A stretch of 64,000 nucleotides of DNA from Clostridium porci (lineage in GTDB: Bacteria; Bacillota; Clostridia; Lachnospirales; Lachnospiraceae): NCBI RefSeq assembly GCF_009696375.1, contig NZ_VUMD01000012.1, forward strand, positions 1 to 64,000, read 5' to 3'. The position numbers and the translations under genes were made by a program. The notes under the pieces are model-generated. The model was given only the letters and a program-made list of their open reading frames with translations. It was not told the DNA's origin and made no database searches. Shown here piece by piece: positions 16,138 to 24,039 of this stretch (positions are counted from its first letter, which is position 1; every line of letters begins with the position of its first letter).

Positions 16138-16756
16138 AAAAGGTTTAGCTTTCATAGATGGAGGGCTGCTGCTTCTTGCAGCGGCCCTTCTTTTAACAGG
16201 GTATAATCTCTGGGATTCCTGGAGGGCAAAGGAGGAGGCAGGCAAGATTGCGGCAGTGCTGGAAAGCCATATGGATAGCCAGGAGAAGGAAATGGACAAA
16301 AAGGATGTGCCGGCGGATAGCAGCAGGACAGATGAGCAGGAAGAGATCACAGCAGTTGTTATCGACAAAGAAAACTATATCGGTATGCTGGAGATACCCT
16401 CATTGAGGCTGGAACTACCAGTTATGGGAGAGTGGAGCTATCCGAAGCTCAGAATCGCTCCCTGCCGTTATACTGGTTCTGTATATCAGAATGATATGAT
16501 CATCGCAGGTCATAATTATGATTCTCATTTCGGAAGGCTGAAGAAGCTGCAGGCAGGAGATGAGATCAGATTTACAGATGTACATGGCATTACATATTTT
16601 TATAAAGTAATTTCACAGGAAATTCTGGAAAAAAACGCAGTAGAACAGATAAAGAAAGGCGGCTGGGATCTGACACTCTTCACCTGCACCATAGGAGGTA
16701 CGCGGAGGATCGCAGTGCGCTGTAAGAGGATGGACACCCCGGAGATCAGCCTATGA
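16124..16756 (+). CDS. Sortase of the filament locus
   Basis: 210 residues with one N-terminal membrane helix (about residues 8-24). The catalytic triad is visible: H130 in I-I-A-G-H-N-Y, C188 in T-L-F-T-C-T and R199 in R-I-A-V-R-C. Sortases cleave LPXTG-like motifs and join the product to cell wall or pilin amines. It overlaps the LPQTG gene, so enzyme and substrate are co-translated. The class is uncertain: the short form is more like class A/D housekeeping-type folds than pilin-polymerising class C, as no lid motif is seen. It is the last gene of the locus. Confidence 0.85.
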   Translation: MMRTKKGLAFIDGGLLLLAAALLLTGYNLWDSWRAKEEAGKIAAVLESHMDSQEKEMDKKDVPADSSRTDEQEEITAVVIDKENYIGMLEIPSLRLELPVMGEWSYPKLRIAPCRYTGSVYQNDMIIAGHNYDSHFGRLKKLQAGDEIRFTDVHGITYFYKVISQEILEKNAVEQIKKGGWDLTLFTCTIGGTRRIAVRCKRMDTPEISL

Positions 16757-16827
16757 TCTTCCAGGGCATAATTCTTTTTATCCTTGAAAACGTATCTCCC
16801 GGCTTGGATTGAGTGTATTCGTGGCCG

Positions 16828-17517
16828 TTAGTCAAACACAGATTCTGAGTCCCACTCCAGTATGGAACCGGTAGCAGCATCAATCTCGAAATCGTATTCT
16901 ACATTATCGTAAATAATACTTCCTTCAAAAATGGTTTTTCCATTGTCTGTGTCAGTTTTAATCCTGATATGTGAAGCGTCTGCGCCGGGAACCCGTTCCA
17001 GAGCCAGCTTCTGAGCCTGATCTATGGTGACAGCGCCTGTCTGTGCGCCGCTTTGCTGGCCGGCCCAGACATGATCCTCAACCTCGTAGTCGTAGCTGCT
17101 GATTTCTCCGGTAGCTGCGAGAATATCGTAATCATACTCCTTTCCCTGAGTAAAGAAATTTACATCATATGTCTGTATGCCATTATCTGTTTCCAGCTTA
17201 ACATCCGAGTAGAGAATATCCTCCGGCTTGACGCCTGCATGAGTGCGGGCAATTTCCAAAGCCTTGCTTTCTGAAATGATGCCTGCTGCTGATGCAGGTG
17301 AGGTAACGGCAGAAACAGCTATGTTCGATTCCTTAGCTGCAGCCGGATCAGGAGGCAGGGGAGAGGAGCTTTGAGAGAGGGACTGGGGAGCAGCCGGCTG
17401 GGGGGCGACGGCCTGGGTTGAGGCCGTTGTACGTTGTGGGGCTGCGCTGGCACAGCCGGTAAGGGACAGAGATAAGGCAGAGACAACTGCTAATACAATC
17501 AATGAATTTTTTTTCAT
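16828..17517 (-). CDS. PepSY-domain lipoprotein
   Basis: 229 residues. The signal peptide ends in a lipobox, S-L-T-G-C, so it is likely lipid-anchored outside the membrane. A Gln/Pro/Ala/Ser-rich linker follows, then two PepSY-type modules: E-A-L-E-I-A-R-T-H-A-G ... Y-D-V-N-F-F-T ... E-Y-D-Y-D-I-L-A-A-T-G, and a second copy ending Y-D-F-E-I-D-A-A-T-G. PepSY domains are linked to inhibition or control of extracytoplasmic proteases. It lies downstream of and in the same direction as the response regulator and kinase genes, so it may be a target or a sensor partner. Confidence 0.85.
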   Translation of the reverse strand: MKKNSLIVLAVVSALSLSLTGCASAAPQRTTASTQAVAPQPAAPQSLSQSSSPLPPDPAAAKESNIAVSAVTSPASAAGIISESKALEIARTHAGVKPEDILYSDVKLETDNGIQTYDVNFFTQGKEYDYDILAATGEISSYDYEVEDHVWAGQQSGAQTGAVTIDQAQKLALERVPGADASHIRIKTDTDNGKTIFEGSIIYDNVEYDFEIDAATGSILEWDSESVFD

Positions 17518-17634
17518 AATCAGTACTCCTTTTCAATTTGAATTAAGCTTATTTTCATTTGCTATGAAGTATAGGCCATAATAATTAAAGCTAGATTAAA
17601 AAATAAAAAATTCATCCAATTATTAGCCCTACAA

Positions 17635-17653
17635 ATTAGGGCTGCATATTTTG
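17635..17653 (-). other. Hairpin between the kinase gene and the PepSY gene
   Basis: AGCCCTA (17635-17641) pairs with TAGGGCT (17647-17653). Read on the - strand it is followed about 10 bases on by T-rich sequence (GAATTTTTTATTTTTT). It may be a partial terminator after the two-component genes. Confidence 0.45.
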
Positions 17654-17694
17654 TTGGAGCTTGTTAGTTTATCCGGCGCAACAGGTTAATTTAT

Positions 17695-19059
17695 TTATAG
17701 AACAGGAAATTCAAAAGAAAAACAGCTTCCCTTTCCCAACTCGCTTTCTGCCCTTATGGAACCGCCGTGGGCTGAAACAATCCATTTTACCATAGAAAGA
17801 CCCAGGCCGGCGCCGCGTCCTTTTTCAACCGTACGGGAGGGATTTACCTGATAAAAACGCTCCCACACATGGCCCAGGCATTCTTCGGGAATACCGATTC
17901 CATCATCCTTTACATAACCCTTTACACCTTTTTCATCAGAGGAAAGGCCCACCTTAATGTGTCCGCCTGTCCTGCCATAGCTGACAGCGTTGGAAATCAG
18001 ATTGATGAACAGACGCATGATCATAGTTTCATCTGCCTGTATCAAAACATCCGGCTGAACCGCAAGCTCCAGAGAGATGCTCTTTTGGGCTGCAGCTTCT
18101 TCTAATTCCTGGGCTACCATTTCACAAAGCTCACTTATATTCACTGTTTCCAGTTGAAGCTGCTGGGTGTTGCAGTCTGCTCTGGATAAGGTAAGAAGCT
18201 GAGAAACCAGCCGGGCCATTCTCTGGGATTGCTCCAGAATACTTTGAAGGCTTTCACTCTCCGGACTTCCCTCCGGCGCATGCTCCAGCGCGTATTCACA
18301 TTGGGAGATAATCACAGAGATGGGCGTCCTAAGTTCGTGAGATACGTCGGAGGTGAATCGTTTTTCCTTCTCAAATTGACGCTCCAGCTGCTCAAGCATC
18401 TCATCGAAGGTGCCAGCCAGCTGGTAAAGCTCATCCTTTCCTTTGACCAGACCAATTCTCTGAGACAGATCTCCGCCTGTGCTGATGCCCCTGGCAGTGG
18501 CTGACATCTGAATTACAGGAAGGAAGGCGCGTTTGGTGATAAGATAGCCGCCTACAGCTGCAAGCGCTGCCAGAAATGGAAACAGCACAAGGGCAATATG
18601 GGAGATAGCAGTCAATGCCTCCTCTGAGTCTGTCTGGGAGGAAATGCCCCGAATCCAGACTGGGCCGTAGCCTGGCACCTCCAGGTGTCTGTCATATACG
18701 TGCCACACAGAACCGCCCTCACGAATGACCTGCTGCCGGCCATCCTTGAATACCATTCCATCCGGGAAATTGCCGGGCGCCTGACCGAACAGGGGATAGC
18801 CCAGACGGTCATAAATGCCAAGCCAGACCTCATTTTGAAAGACGCTCAAATCATCATCTATGTCTAGCTGCCCATCCTCCCAGTCCCATTTTATTTCATG
18901 AAGGCAGGAAAATACTCGTTCTTCCAGCCGGTTTTTTACATTGTTTTGTATATAGCGGTTGCTGGCAGACAAAAGCACAGCCAGGGCCAGGCCGGACAGC
19001 AGAACCATAATTCCTGTATACCACAAGGTTACACGCATTTTAATGGACAATCGTTTCAT
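17695..19059 (-). CDS. Two-component sensor histidine kinase
   Basis: 454 residues. Two membrane helices (about residues 13-33 and 150-172) flank an extracytoplasmic sensor region. A HAMP linker, a HisKA domain with F-T-S-D-V-S-H-E-L-R-T-P-I, and a HATPase_c domain with N-box L-I-S-N-A-V-S-Y, G-I-P-E-E-C and G-R-G-A-G-L-G-L-S follow. The layout is that of the OmpR-group kinases. It overlaps the response regulator by four bases (ATGA). The signal is unknown; the PepSY lipoprotein downstream suggests envelope sensing. Confidence 0.92.
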   Translation of the reverse strand: MKRLSIKMRVTLWYTGIMVLLSGLALAVLLSASNRYIQNNVKNRLEERVFSCLHEIKWDWEDGQLDIDDDLSVFQNEVWLGIYDRLGYPLFGQAPGNFPDGMVFKDGRQQVIREGGSVWHVYDRHLEVPGYGPVWIRGISSQTDSEEALTAISHIALVLFPFLAALAAVGGYLITKRAFLPVIQMSATARGISTGGDLSQRIGLVKGKDELYQLAGTFDEMLEQLERQFEKEKRFTSDVSHELRTPISVIISQCEYALEHAPEGSPESESLQSILEQSQRMARLVSQLLTLSRADCNTQQLQLETVNISELCEMVAQELEEAAAQKSISLELAVQPDVLIQADETMIMRLFINLISNAVSYGRTGGHIKVGLSSDEKGVKGYVKDDGIGIPEECLGHVWERFYQVNPSRTVEKGRGAGLGLSMVKWIVSAHGGSIRAESELGKGSCFSFEFPVL

Positions 19060-19730
19060 TCATCCGCCCTCAGTACATAGCCGGCGCCCCGAACTGTATG
19101 AATCAGCTTTTGCTCAAAGCCCTCGTCAATTTTCTTCCTCAGGTAGCGGATGTAAACATCCACCACGTTGGAGCCTCCTGCATAATCGTAGTTCCAGATA
19201 TGGGCTTCGATTTTTTCGCGGCTGAGTACAATTCCTTTATTCCGTATCAGGTATTCCAGAACAGAAAATTCCTTGCTGGACAGAGTTATTTCCTGTTCAC
19301 CCCGCATAATCCGATGAGCTTCACAGTCTACCACAAGATCTGCCAGCTCATAGCGGTTGCTCACATGATCCGATGTACGCCGGAGCATAACCCGGATTCT
19401 AGCCAGAAGCTCGTCAAAGGCAAAGGGCTTTACCATATAGTCGTCTGCTCCGCAGTCCAGTCCTGATACCCGATCCTGTATGCCGTCCCTGGCAGTAAGC
19501 AACAAAACTGGAGCTTTGATTCCTTCGCCGCGCAGCTGCTTTAGAACCTTCATGCCGTCCAGCTTGGGCATCATAATATCCAGAATAATGGCGTCGTAGT
19601 CAGTCATGCGGATATAATCCAAAGCTGCCTCGCCGTCATAGCAGGCGTCTACTGTATAGTGTTCCCCTTCCAGCCGTTTTACAAGAACCTGATTTAATCC
19701 CTTTTCATCCTCAGCGATAAGAAGCCTCAT
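19056..19730 (-). CDS. OmpR-family response regulator
   Basis: 224 residues from the ATG preceded by AAAGGAGAAATCACC. A longer frame begins 31 codons upstream but has no such SD. The receiver domain starts M-R-L-L-I-A-E-D-E and has the phosphorylation aspartate in A-I-I-L-D-I-M-M-P-K and lysine in M-V-K-P-F-A. The C-terminal winged helix ends R-Y-L-R-K-K-I-D...T-V-R-G-A-G-Y-V-L. It is first in the operon with the kinase. Targets likely include the PepSY gene. Confidence 0.93.
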   Translation of the reverse strand: MRLLIAEDEKGLNQVLVKRLEGEHYTVDACYDGEAALDYIRMTDYDAIILDIMMPKLDGMKVLKQLRGEGIKAPVLLLTARDGIQDRVSGLDCGADDYMVKPFAFDELLARIRVMLRRTSDHVSNRYELADLVVDCEAHRIMRGEQEITLSSKEFSVLEYLIRNKGIVLSREKIEAHIWNYDYAGGSNVVDVYIRYLRKKIDEGFEQKLIHTVRGAGYVLRADE

Positions 19731-19823
19731 AAGGTGATTTCTCCTTTTTATATGTAATCGTATTAGGTAATTACGAAACTCTGAAAGCCTTATAAAACCA
19801 TACAAAGTTTTATCTGAATGCAT

Positions 19824-20268
19824 TCAGTTTAGCTTTCTTTCCTATCAAAATATATAAAGTCTGGACAGTGAGTCTCACAATTACCTATCTATATAATAAT
19901 CTATGGTATATGGCTGCTCAAGCCGGCCACAACCCCGGTAAGCACAAGGGGGGTTATATTTAAGCGGGACATCCACTTGACTGAATCGGCATATAATGCT
20001 GTTATCAGTTCGGGCTGATATGTATTTGCTGCCATGTGTTCATGGCTGCTGTAAGGAACGCCCGGCAAGAGATTGCTATCCTCATTATAGCGGACGTTCT
20101 CTTTTTTGTCAGCAGGCGTTTTGTCTGTTTTCTATTTTATGAGGCTTTTCATAACCCCACAATATACTAACTATTCTTATCATGTATTATTATGATGGCA
20201 AACTTTATGGTATGCTATATAAACAGATGCATAAGATGCGTATTATTTTCAGCAGGAGGGATTGCCTT
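19824..20268 (+). promoter_or_regulatory. Structured leader with intrinsic terminator upstream of the first leuD
   Basis: A TATAAT hexamer lies at 19892-19897, with no good -35. Hairpins follow: AACCCC/GGGGTT near 19930-19955, TATCAG/CTGATA near 20000, and GCCATG/CATGGC near 20033-20047. A terminator pairs GAACGCCCG (20056-20064) with CGGACGTTC (20091-20099), one mismatch, followed by TCTTTTTTG. No gene ends just upstream on this strand, so the terminator is likely an attenuator. I looked for the T-box GGTGG...ACC motif and did not find it. The class is unknown. Confidence 0.4.
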
Positions 20269-20751
20269 ATGTCAGGCGGAAAGATTTTTAAATTCCATAG
20301 TGACCTGGACACGGATCAAATAATTGGTTCACAGTACCTTTTATTGCCAACCATTGAGGAGATGAAGGAGCATGCCTTTGAGTCTCTGGATCCGGATTTT
20401 CCAAAGAAGGTAAAGGAGGGGGATTACATAGTAGGAGAGGAGAATTTTGGCTGCGGTTCCTCCAGGGAGCAGGCTCCCAGTGTGTTGAAGGCCCTGGGCG
20501 TAAGAGCTGTGGTTGCTAAATCATTTGCCAGGATTTTTTATAGAAACGCGATCAATATTGGACTTCCTGTGATTGTATGCAAGGAGCTTCCGGATGTGGT
20601 AAACACGGGAGACACGATGGAGCTTTCCCTGTCAGAGGGAGTTGCCAGGACAGGGGGGAAGGAATATCCCTGTACGAAGCTTCCTGAATATATGCAGAAT
20701 ATTCTGAATCAGGGGGGGCTGATTGCGGCTTTAAATAGGGAGGAGGCGTAA
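20269..20751 (+). CDS. leuD: Aconitase-family dehydratase small subunit, set 1 (LeuD-like)
   Basis: 160 residues starting at the ATG after AGCAGGAGGGA; a longer frame upstream has no SD. It forms the swivelling domain of a two-subunit hydro-lyase such as 3-isopropylmalate dehydratase. The motif N-F-G-C-G-S-S-R-E-Q-A-P is intact near residue 64. The substrate loop reads S-Q-Y-L-L-L-P. The large subunit gene follows three bases later. A second, different small subunit lies at 22101. The actual substrate (isopropylmalate, methylmalate-type or another 2-hydroxyacid) cannot be told from sequence alone. Confidence 0.85.
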   Translation: MSGGKIFKFHSDLDTDQIIGSQYLLLPTIEEMKEHAFESLDPDFPKKVKEGDYIVGEENFGCGSSREQAPSVLKALGVRAVVAKSFARIFYRNAINIGLPVIVCKELPDVVNTGDTMELSLSEGVARTGGKEYPCTKLPEYMQNILNQGGLIAALNREEA

Positions 20752-20754
20752 GAA

Positions 20755-22014
20755 ATGGGAATGACCATTGCAGAGAAAATTATAGCGGCGGCAGCAGGAG
20801 TAGACTTTGTAAAGCCGGGTGATATACATACCGTCAATTTGGATCGCCTGATGAGCAATGACGGAACGACCCACCTGACCGTTGATATGTACAATAATAA
20901 CCTTAAAAATCCACAGATTGCAGACAGGTCAAAGCTGGTTTTTATCGTAGATCATAATGTGCCTGCGGACAATCCGAAGACAGCAGCTTCCCAGAAGAAG
21001 ATGCGGGATTTTGCGAGAGAGCATAAGATTGATTTCTGGGAGGGAAAGGGAGTATGCCATCAGATTATGATGGAGAATTACGTTTGTCCTGGAGAGCTAA
21101 TCTTCGGGGCGGACAGCCATACCTGTACCTACGGAGCTTTGGGGGCCTTTGGAACTGGGGTAGGATGTACGGATTTCCTCTATGGAATGGTGACAGGAAC
21201 CTCCTGGGTGCTGGTGCCTGAGACTGTGAGGTTTAATCTGGTGGGGAAGCTCCCTGATGGAGTTTATCCAAGAGATTTGATGCTTACGATTATCGGAGAG
21301 ATCGGGGCCAACGGATGCAATTACCAGGTAATGGAGTTTGGGGGAGAAGGGGCCGGAAGCCTCAGTGTGGATGACCGCATGGTGCTGTGTAATTTAGCAG
21401 TGGAGGCAGGAGCTAAAACAGGTATATTTGAGGCGGACGAGGTTGCTTTGGAATATCTGAGAGCCCGTGGAAGGGAGCCCAAGGCTGTGTATACCAGTGA
21501 TGAGGATGCGGTCTATGCCAGAGAGTACACCTTTGATCTGTCCGGAATACAACCTGTGGTGGCAAGGCCTGATTTTGTAGATGATGTGGTGCCTGCAAAG
21601 GAGGTGCTGGGTATCAGGATTGATGAAGCATTTTTAGGCTCCTGCAATAACGGAAGAATTGAGGAGCTGCGGGTGGGAGCCGGGATTTTAAAGGGCAAAC
21701 GGGTAGCTGAAGGAGTACGCTTTCTGGTGGTTCCTGCAAGCCTTGAGGTGTATAGGCAGGCGTTGAAGGAAGGGCTTATTGGCATCTTTATGGAAGCAGG
21801 AGCTGTTGTAATGAATCCTAACTGCAGTGTGTGCTGGGGAAGCTGTCAGGGTGTTATGGGAGAAAATGAAGTGCTTATCAGCACAGGAACCCGTAATTTT
21901 AAGGGACGTGCAGGGCACCCAAGCTCTAAGGTCTACCTGGGGTCGGCTGCTACGGTTACGGCCTCGGCCGTCGCAGGAAAGATCGCCCTGGCAAAGCAGG
22001 TCTCCGGTATATAA
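20755..22014 (+). CDS. leuC: Aconitase-family dehydratase large subunit, set 1 (LeuC-like)
   Basis: 419 residues, the archaeal/clostridial-type length. It binds the [4Fe-4S] cluster and substrate. Typical blocks are H-Q-I-M near residue 103, F-G-A-D-S-H-T-C-T-Y-G, and the cluster cysteines in F-L-G-S-C-N-N-G-R and P-N-C-S-V-C-W-G. In most LeuC proteins the first of these reads S-C-T-N; the Asn in place of Thr is a change from the second set. It is translationally close to its small subunit. No leuA or leuB is in the window. Confidence 0.85.
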   Translation: MGMTIAEKIIAAAAGVDFVKPGDIHTVNLDRLMSNDGTTHLTVDMYNNNLKNPQIADRSKLVFIVDHNVPADNPKTAASQKKMRDFAREHKIDFWEGKGVCHQIMMENYVCPGELIFGADSHTCTYGALGAFGTGVGCTDFLYGMVTGTSWVLVPETVRFNLVGKLPDGVYPRDLMLTIIGEIGANGCNYQVMEFGGEGAGSLSVDDRMVLCNLAVEAGAKTGIFEADEVALEYLRARGREPKAVYTSDEDAVYAREYTFDLSGIQPVVARPDFVDDVVPAKEVLGIRIDEAFLGSCNNGRIEELRVGAGILKGKRVAEGVRFLVVPASLEVYRQALKEGLIGIFMEAGAVVMNPNCSVCWGSCQGVMGENEVLISTGTRNFKGRAGHPSSKVYLGSAATVTASAVAGKIALAKQVSGI

Positions 22015-22100
22015 ATCAAAGGCCCCTGCAGCAAGCTGAGAGCTCCCTTCCCAGGCTCAGCAGTATAAGCTGCTGGCAAACTAAGAGAAAGGAATTGGAT

Positions 22101-22592
22101 ATGGAGATATATACAGGGAAGGTCTGGGTGCTGGGAGATGATATTGACACGGATATTATCATTCCGACAGAATATCTGGCCCTTAAGACCATTGACGATA
22201 TGAAACAGTACGGCTTTAGCCCTCTGCGCCCGGAGCTGGCCGGACAGATGAGGGAGGGGGATATAATCGTGGCCGGCAGGAACTTTGGCTGCGGCTCCTC
22301 CAGGGAGCAGGCGCCGGAGATTATTAAGGCATTGGGTGTCAAATGCGTGATTGCCAAGTCCTTTGCCAGAATCTTTTTTCGCAATTCGATAAACAATGGG
22401 CTGCTGCTCATAGAACAGCCGGATCTTTATGATGATATGACGGAAGGAGACAGCATTACAGTGGCGGTCAACCGCTATGTGGAATATAAAGGCAGGGAAT
22501 ACCCCATTGCCTCCCTTCCCCAAAACCTGGTGGATATTATCAACGCAGGAGGGCTGGTTAAAGCCATGAGAAAGCAAAATGGGCTGGATTAG
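22101..22592 (+). CDS. leuD: Aconitase-family dehydratase small subunit, set 2 (LeuD-like)
   Basis: 163 residues from the ATG at 22101, eight bases after AAAGG; a TTG two codons earlier is too close to the SD. The motif N-F-G-C-G-S-S-R-E-Q-A-P-E and A-K-S-F-A-R-I-F-F-R-N-S-I-N-N-G are as in LeuD. The substrate loop reads T-E-Y-L-A-L-K, unlike the Y-L-L-L-P of set 1. It follows the first large subunit by 86 bases and is likely in the same operon. Confidence 0.87.
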   Translation: MEIYTGKVWVLGDDIDTDIIIPTEYLALKTIDDMKQYGFSPLRPELAGQMREGDIIVAGRNFGCGSSREQAPEIIKALGVKCVIAKSFARIFFRNSINNGLLLIEQPDLYDDMTEGDSITVAVNRYVEYKGREYPIASLPQNLVDIINAGGLVKAMRKQNGLD

Positions 22593-22613
22593 GAATGGAT
22601 TGAGGAGATTGGC

Positions 22614-23873
22614 ATGGGAAATACAATCATTGAAAAGATCATAAAGCATAACACAGGTGCGGCTTCTGTGAAGCCGGGGGATATTGTTACTGTAAAGGTA
22701 GATCGGGTGATGATACACGATATTTTTATCCCCTTTGTGGCTGAAAAATTTGAAGAGATGGGGTTTAAAAAACTCTGGGCCCCGGATAAGGCAGTTCTGA
22801 TTTACGATCATCTGGTTCCGGCCAGCCAATTAGATGATACCAGACATTTCCGGATTGGGGATGCATTTGCGGCCAGGTATGGGATGGAACATGTACATAG
22901 AAGCGACGGTATTTGCCACCAGCTTATGACTGAGGAGGGATATGTAAAGCCTGGAGACGTGGTCTTTGGCACTGACAGCCATACAACCACCTACGGCTGT
23001 GTGGGAGCATTTTCCTCTGGTATCGGGTACACGGAGATGGCAAGTATTCTGGGTACTGGTACAATGTGGATTAAGGTTCCTGAGACGATCAAGGTGGTGA
23101 TTGAAGGAAAGCTGCCGGAGGATGTGATGTCAAAGGATATTATCCTCCGGCTGATCGGAGATTTGGGGGCGGACGGCGCTACTTACAGGGCTTTGGAATT
23201 TACCGGGAGCGCTGTGAGGGAGATGACAGTTGCAAGCCGTATGACCATAGCAAATATGGCTGTGGAGGCAGGCGCGAAATGCGCGCTGTTTACTCCGGAT
23301 GACAAGACGGCAGAGTACTGCAGAATTGAGCTGAATGACTACCAGAAAAACCTGGAGGGAGATAAGGACGCCTCATATATGAGAACAATGGTATACAGGG
23401 CGGAGGATTTCGTGCCGGTTATGGCATGCCCCTCTCAGGTAGATAAGATTAGAGATGTAAGTGAACTGGAAGGAACTGTAATCGATCAGGTATTTATCGG
23501 CTCCTGCACCAACGGGCGGTTGGAGGATCTAATAGCGGCGGCCCAGGTGCTGAAAGGCAAACGGGTAGCCGGCTATGTGAAGCTGATTGTGACGCCGGCC
23601 AGCCGGAAGATTTATAATGAGGCCATTGCCTGCGGAGCCATTGAGATTCTGGCGGAGGCAGGGGCTATTATCACTCATCCTGGCTGCGGGCTATGCTGCG
23701 GAAGAACCGGAGGAATCTTAAGCGACGGTGAGCGGGTGGTGGCAACGAATAACCGGAACTTTCTGGGGAGAATGGGAACCTCTAAGGTAGAAATATATCT
23801 GGCTTCTCCTAGGACGGCAGCGGCTTGTGCCGTGGCCGGAAGGATTGTGAGGCCCGGAGGCAGATCGCTGTAA
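22614..23873 (+). CDS. leuC: Aconitase-family dehydratase large subunit, set 2 (LeuC-like)
   Basis: 419 residues, the same length as set 1. Cluster and active-site blocks are canonical: F-G-T-D-S-H-T-T-T-Y-G, F-I-G-S-C-T-N-G-R and H-P-G-C-G-L-C-C-G-R. This is the more conventional of the two large subunits and the better candidate for true isopropylmalate dehydratase. The whole run leuD-leuC-leuD-leuC has small-before-large order, the reverse of the common leuCD order. Confidence 0.88.
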   Translation: MGNTIIEKIIKHNTGAASVKPGDIVTVKVDRVMIHDIFIPFVAEKFEEMGFKKLWAPDKAVLIYDHLVPASQLDDTRHFRIGDAFAARYGMEHVHRSDGICHQLMTEEGYVKPGDVVFGTDSHTTTYGCVGAFSSGIGYTEMASILGTGTMWIKVPETIKVVIEGKLPEDVMSKDIILRLIGDLGADGATYRALEFTGSAVREMTVASRMTIANMAVEAGAKCALFTPDDKTAEYCRIELNDYQKNLEGDKDASYMRTMVYRAEDFVPVMACPSQVDKIRDVSELEGTVIDQVFIGSCTNGRLEDLIAAAQVLKGKRVAGYVKLIVTPASRKIYNEAIACGAIEILAEAGAIITHPGCGLCCGRTGGILSDGERVVATNNRNFLGRMGTSKVEIYLASPRTAAACAVAGRIVRPGGRSL

Positions 23874-23905
23874 AGGACGTTCTCTTTTGGCTGCATTGAA
23901 TGTTA

Positions 23906-23932
23906 TTAGCACTCGATAAAAATGAGTGCTAA
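23906..23932 (+). promoter_or_regulatory. CIRCE element (HrcA operator) of htpG
   Basis: TTAGCACTC (23906-23914), nine bases, then GAGTGCTAA (23924-23932): a perfect consensus CIRCE. It is the binding site of the heat-shock repressor HrcA. It lies just upstream of the -35 box rather than after the start site. Confidence 0.95.
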
Positions 23933-23939
23933 TTTTTTG

Positions 23940-23968
23940 TTGACATTTTCCTGTCCTCGTACTAAAAT
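23940..23968 (+). promoter_or_regulatory. Sigma-A promoter of htpG
   Basis: TTGACA (23940-23945), a 17-base spacer and TAAAAT (23963-23968). Only seven bases separate the CIRCE element from the -35, so HrcA binding should block RNA polymerase. Confidence 0.85.
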
Positions 23969-24039
23969 AGAGTTTGTGAACAAGGCTCCGGAAAAGAATT
24001 GAAAGCAATACGAAATGATAGAAAAGAGGCGGATAATCA

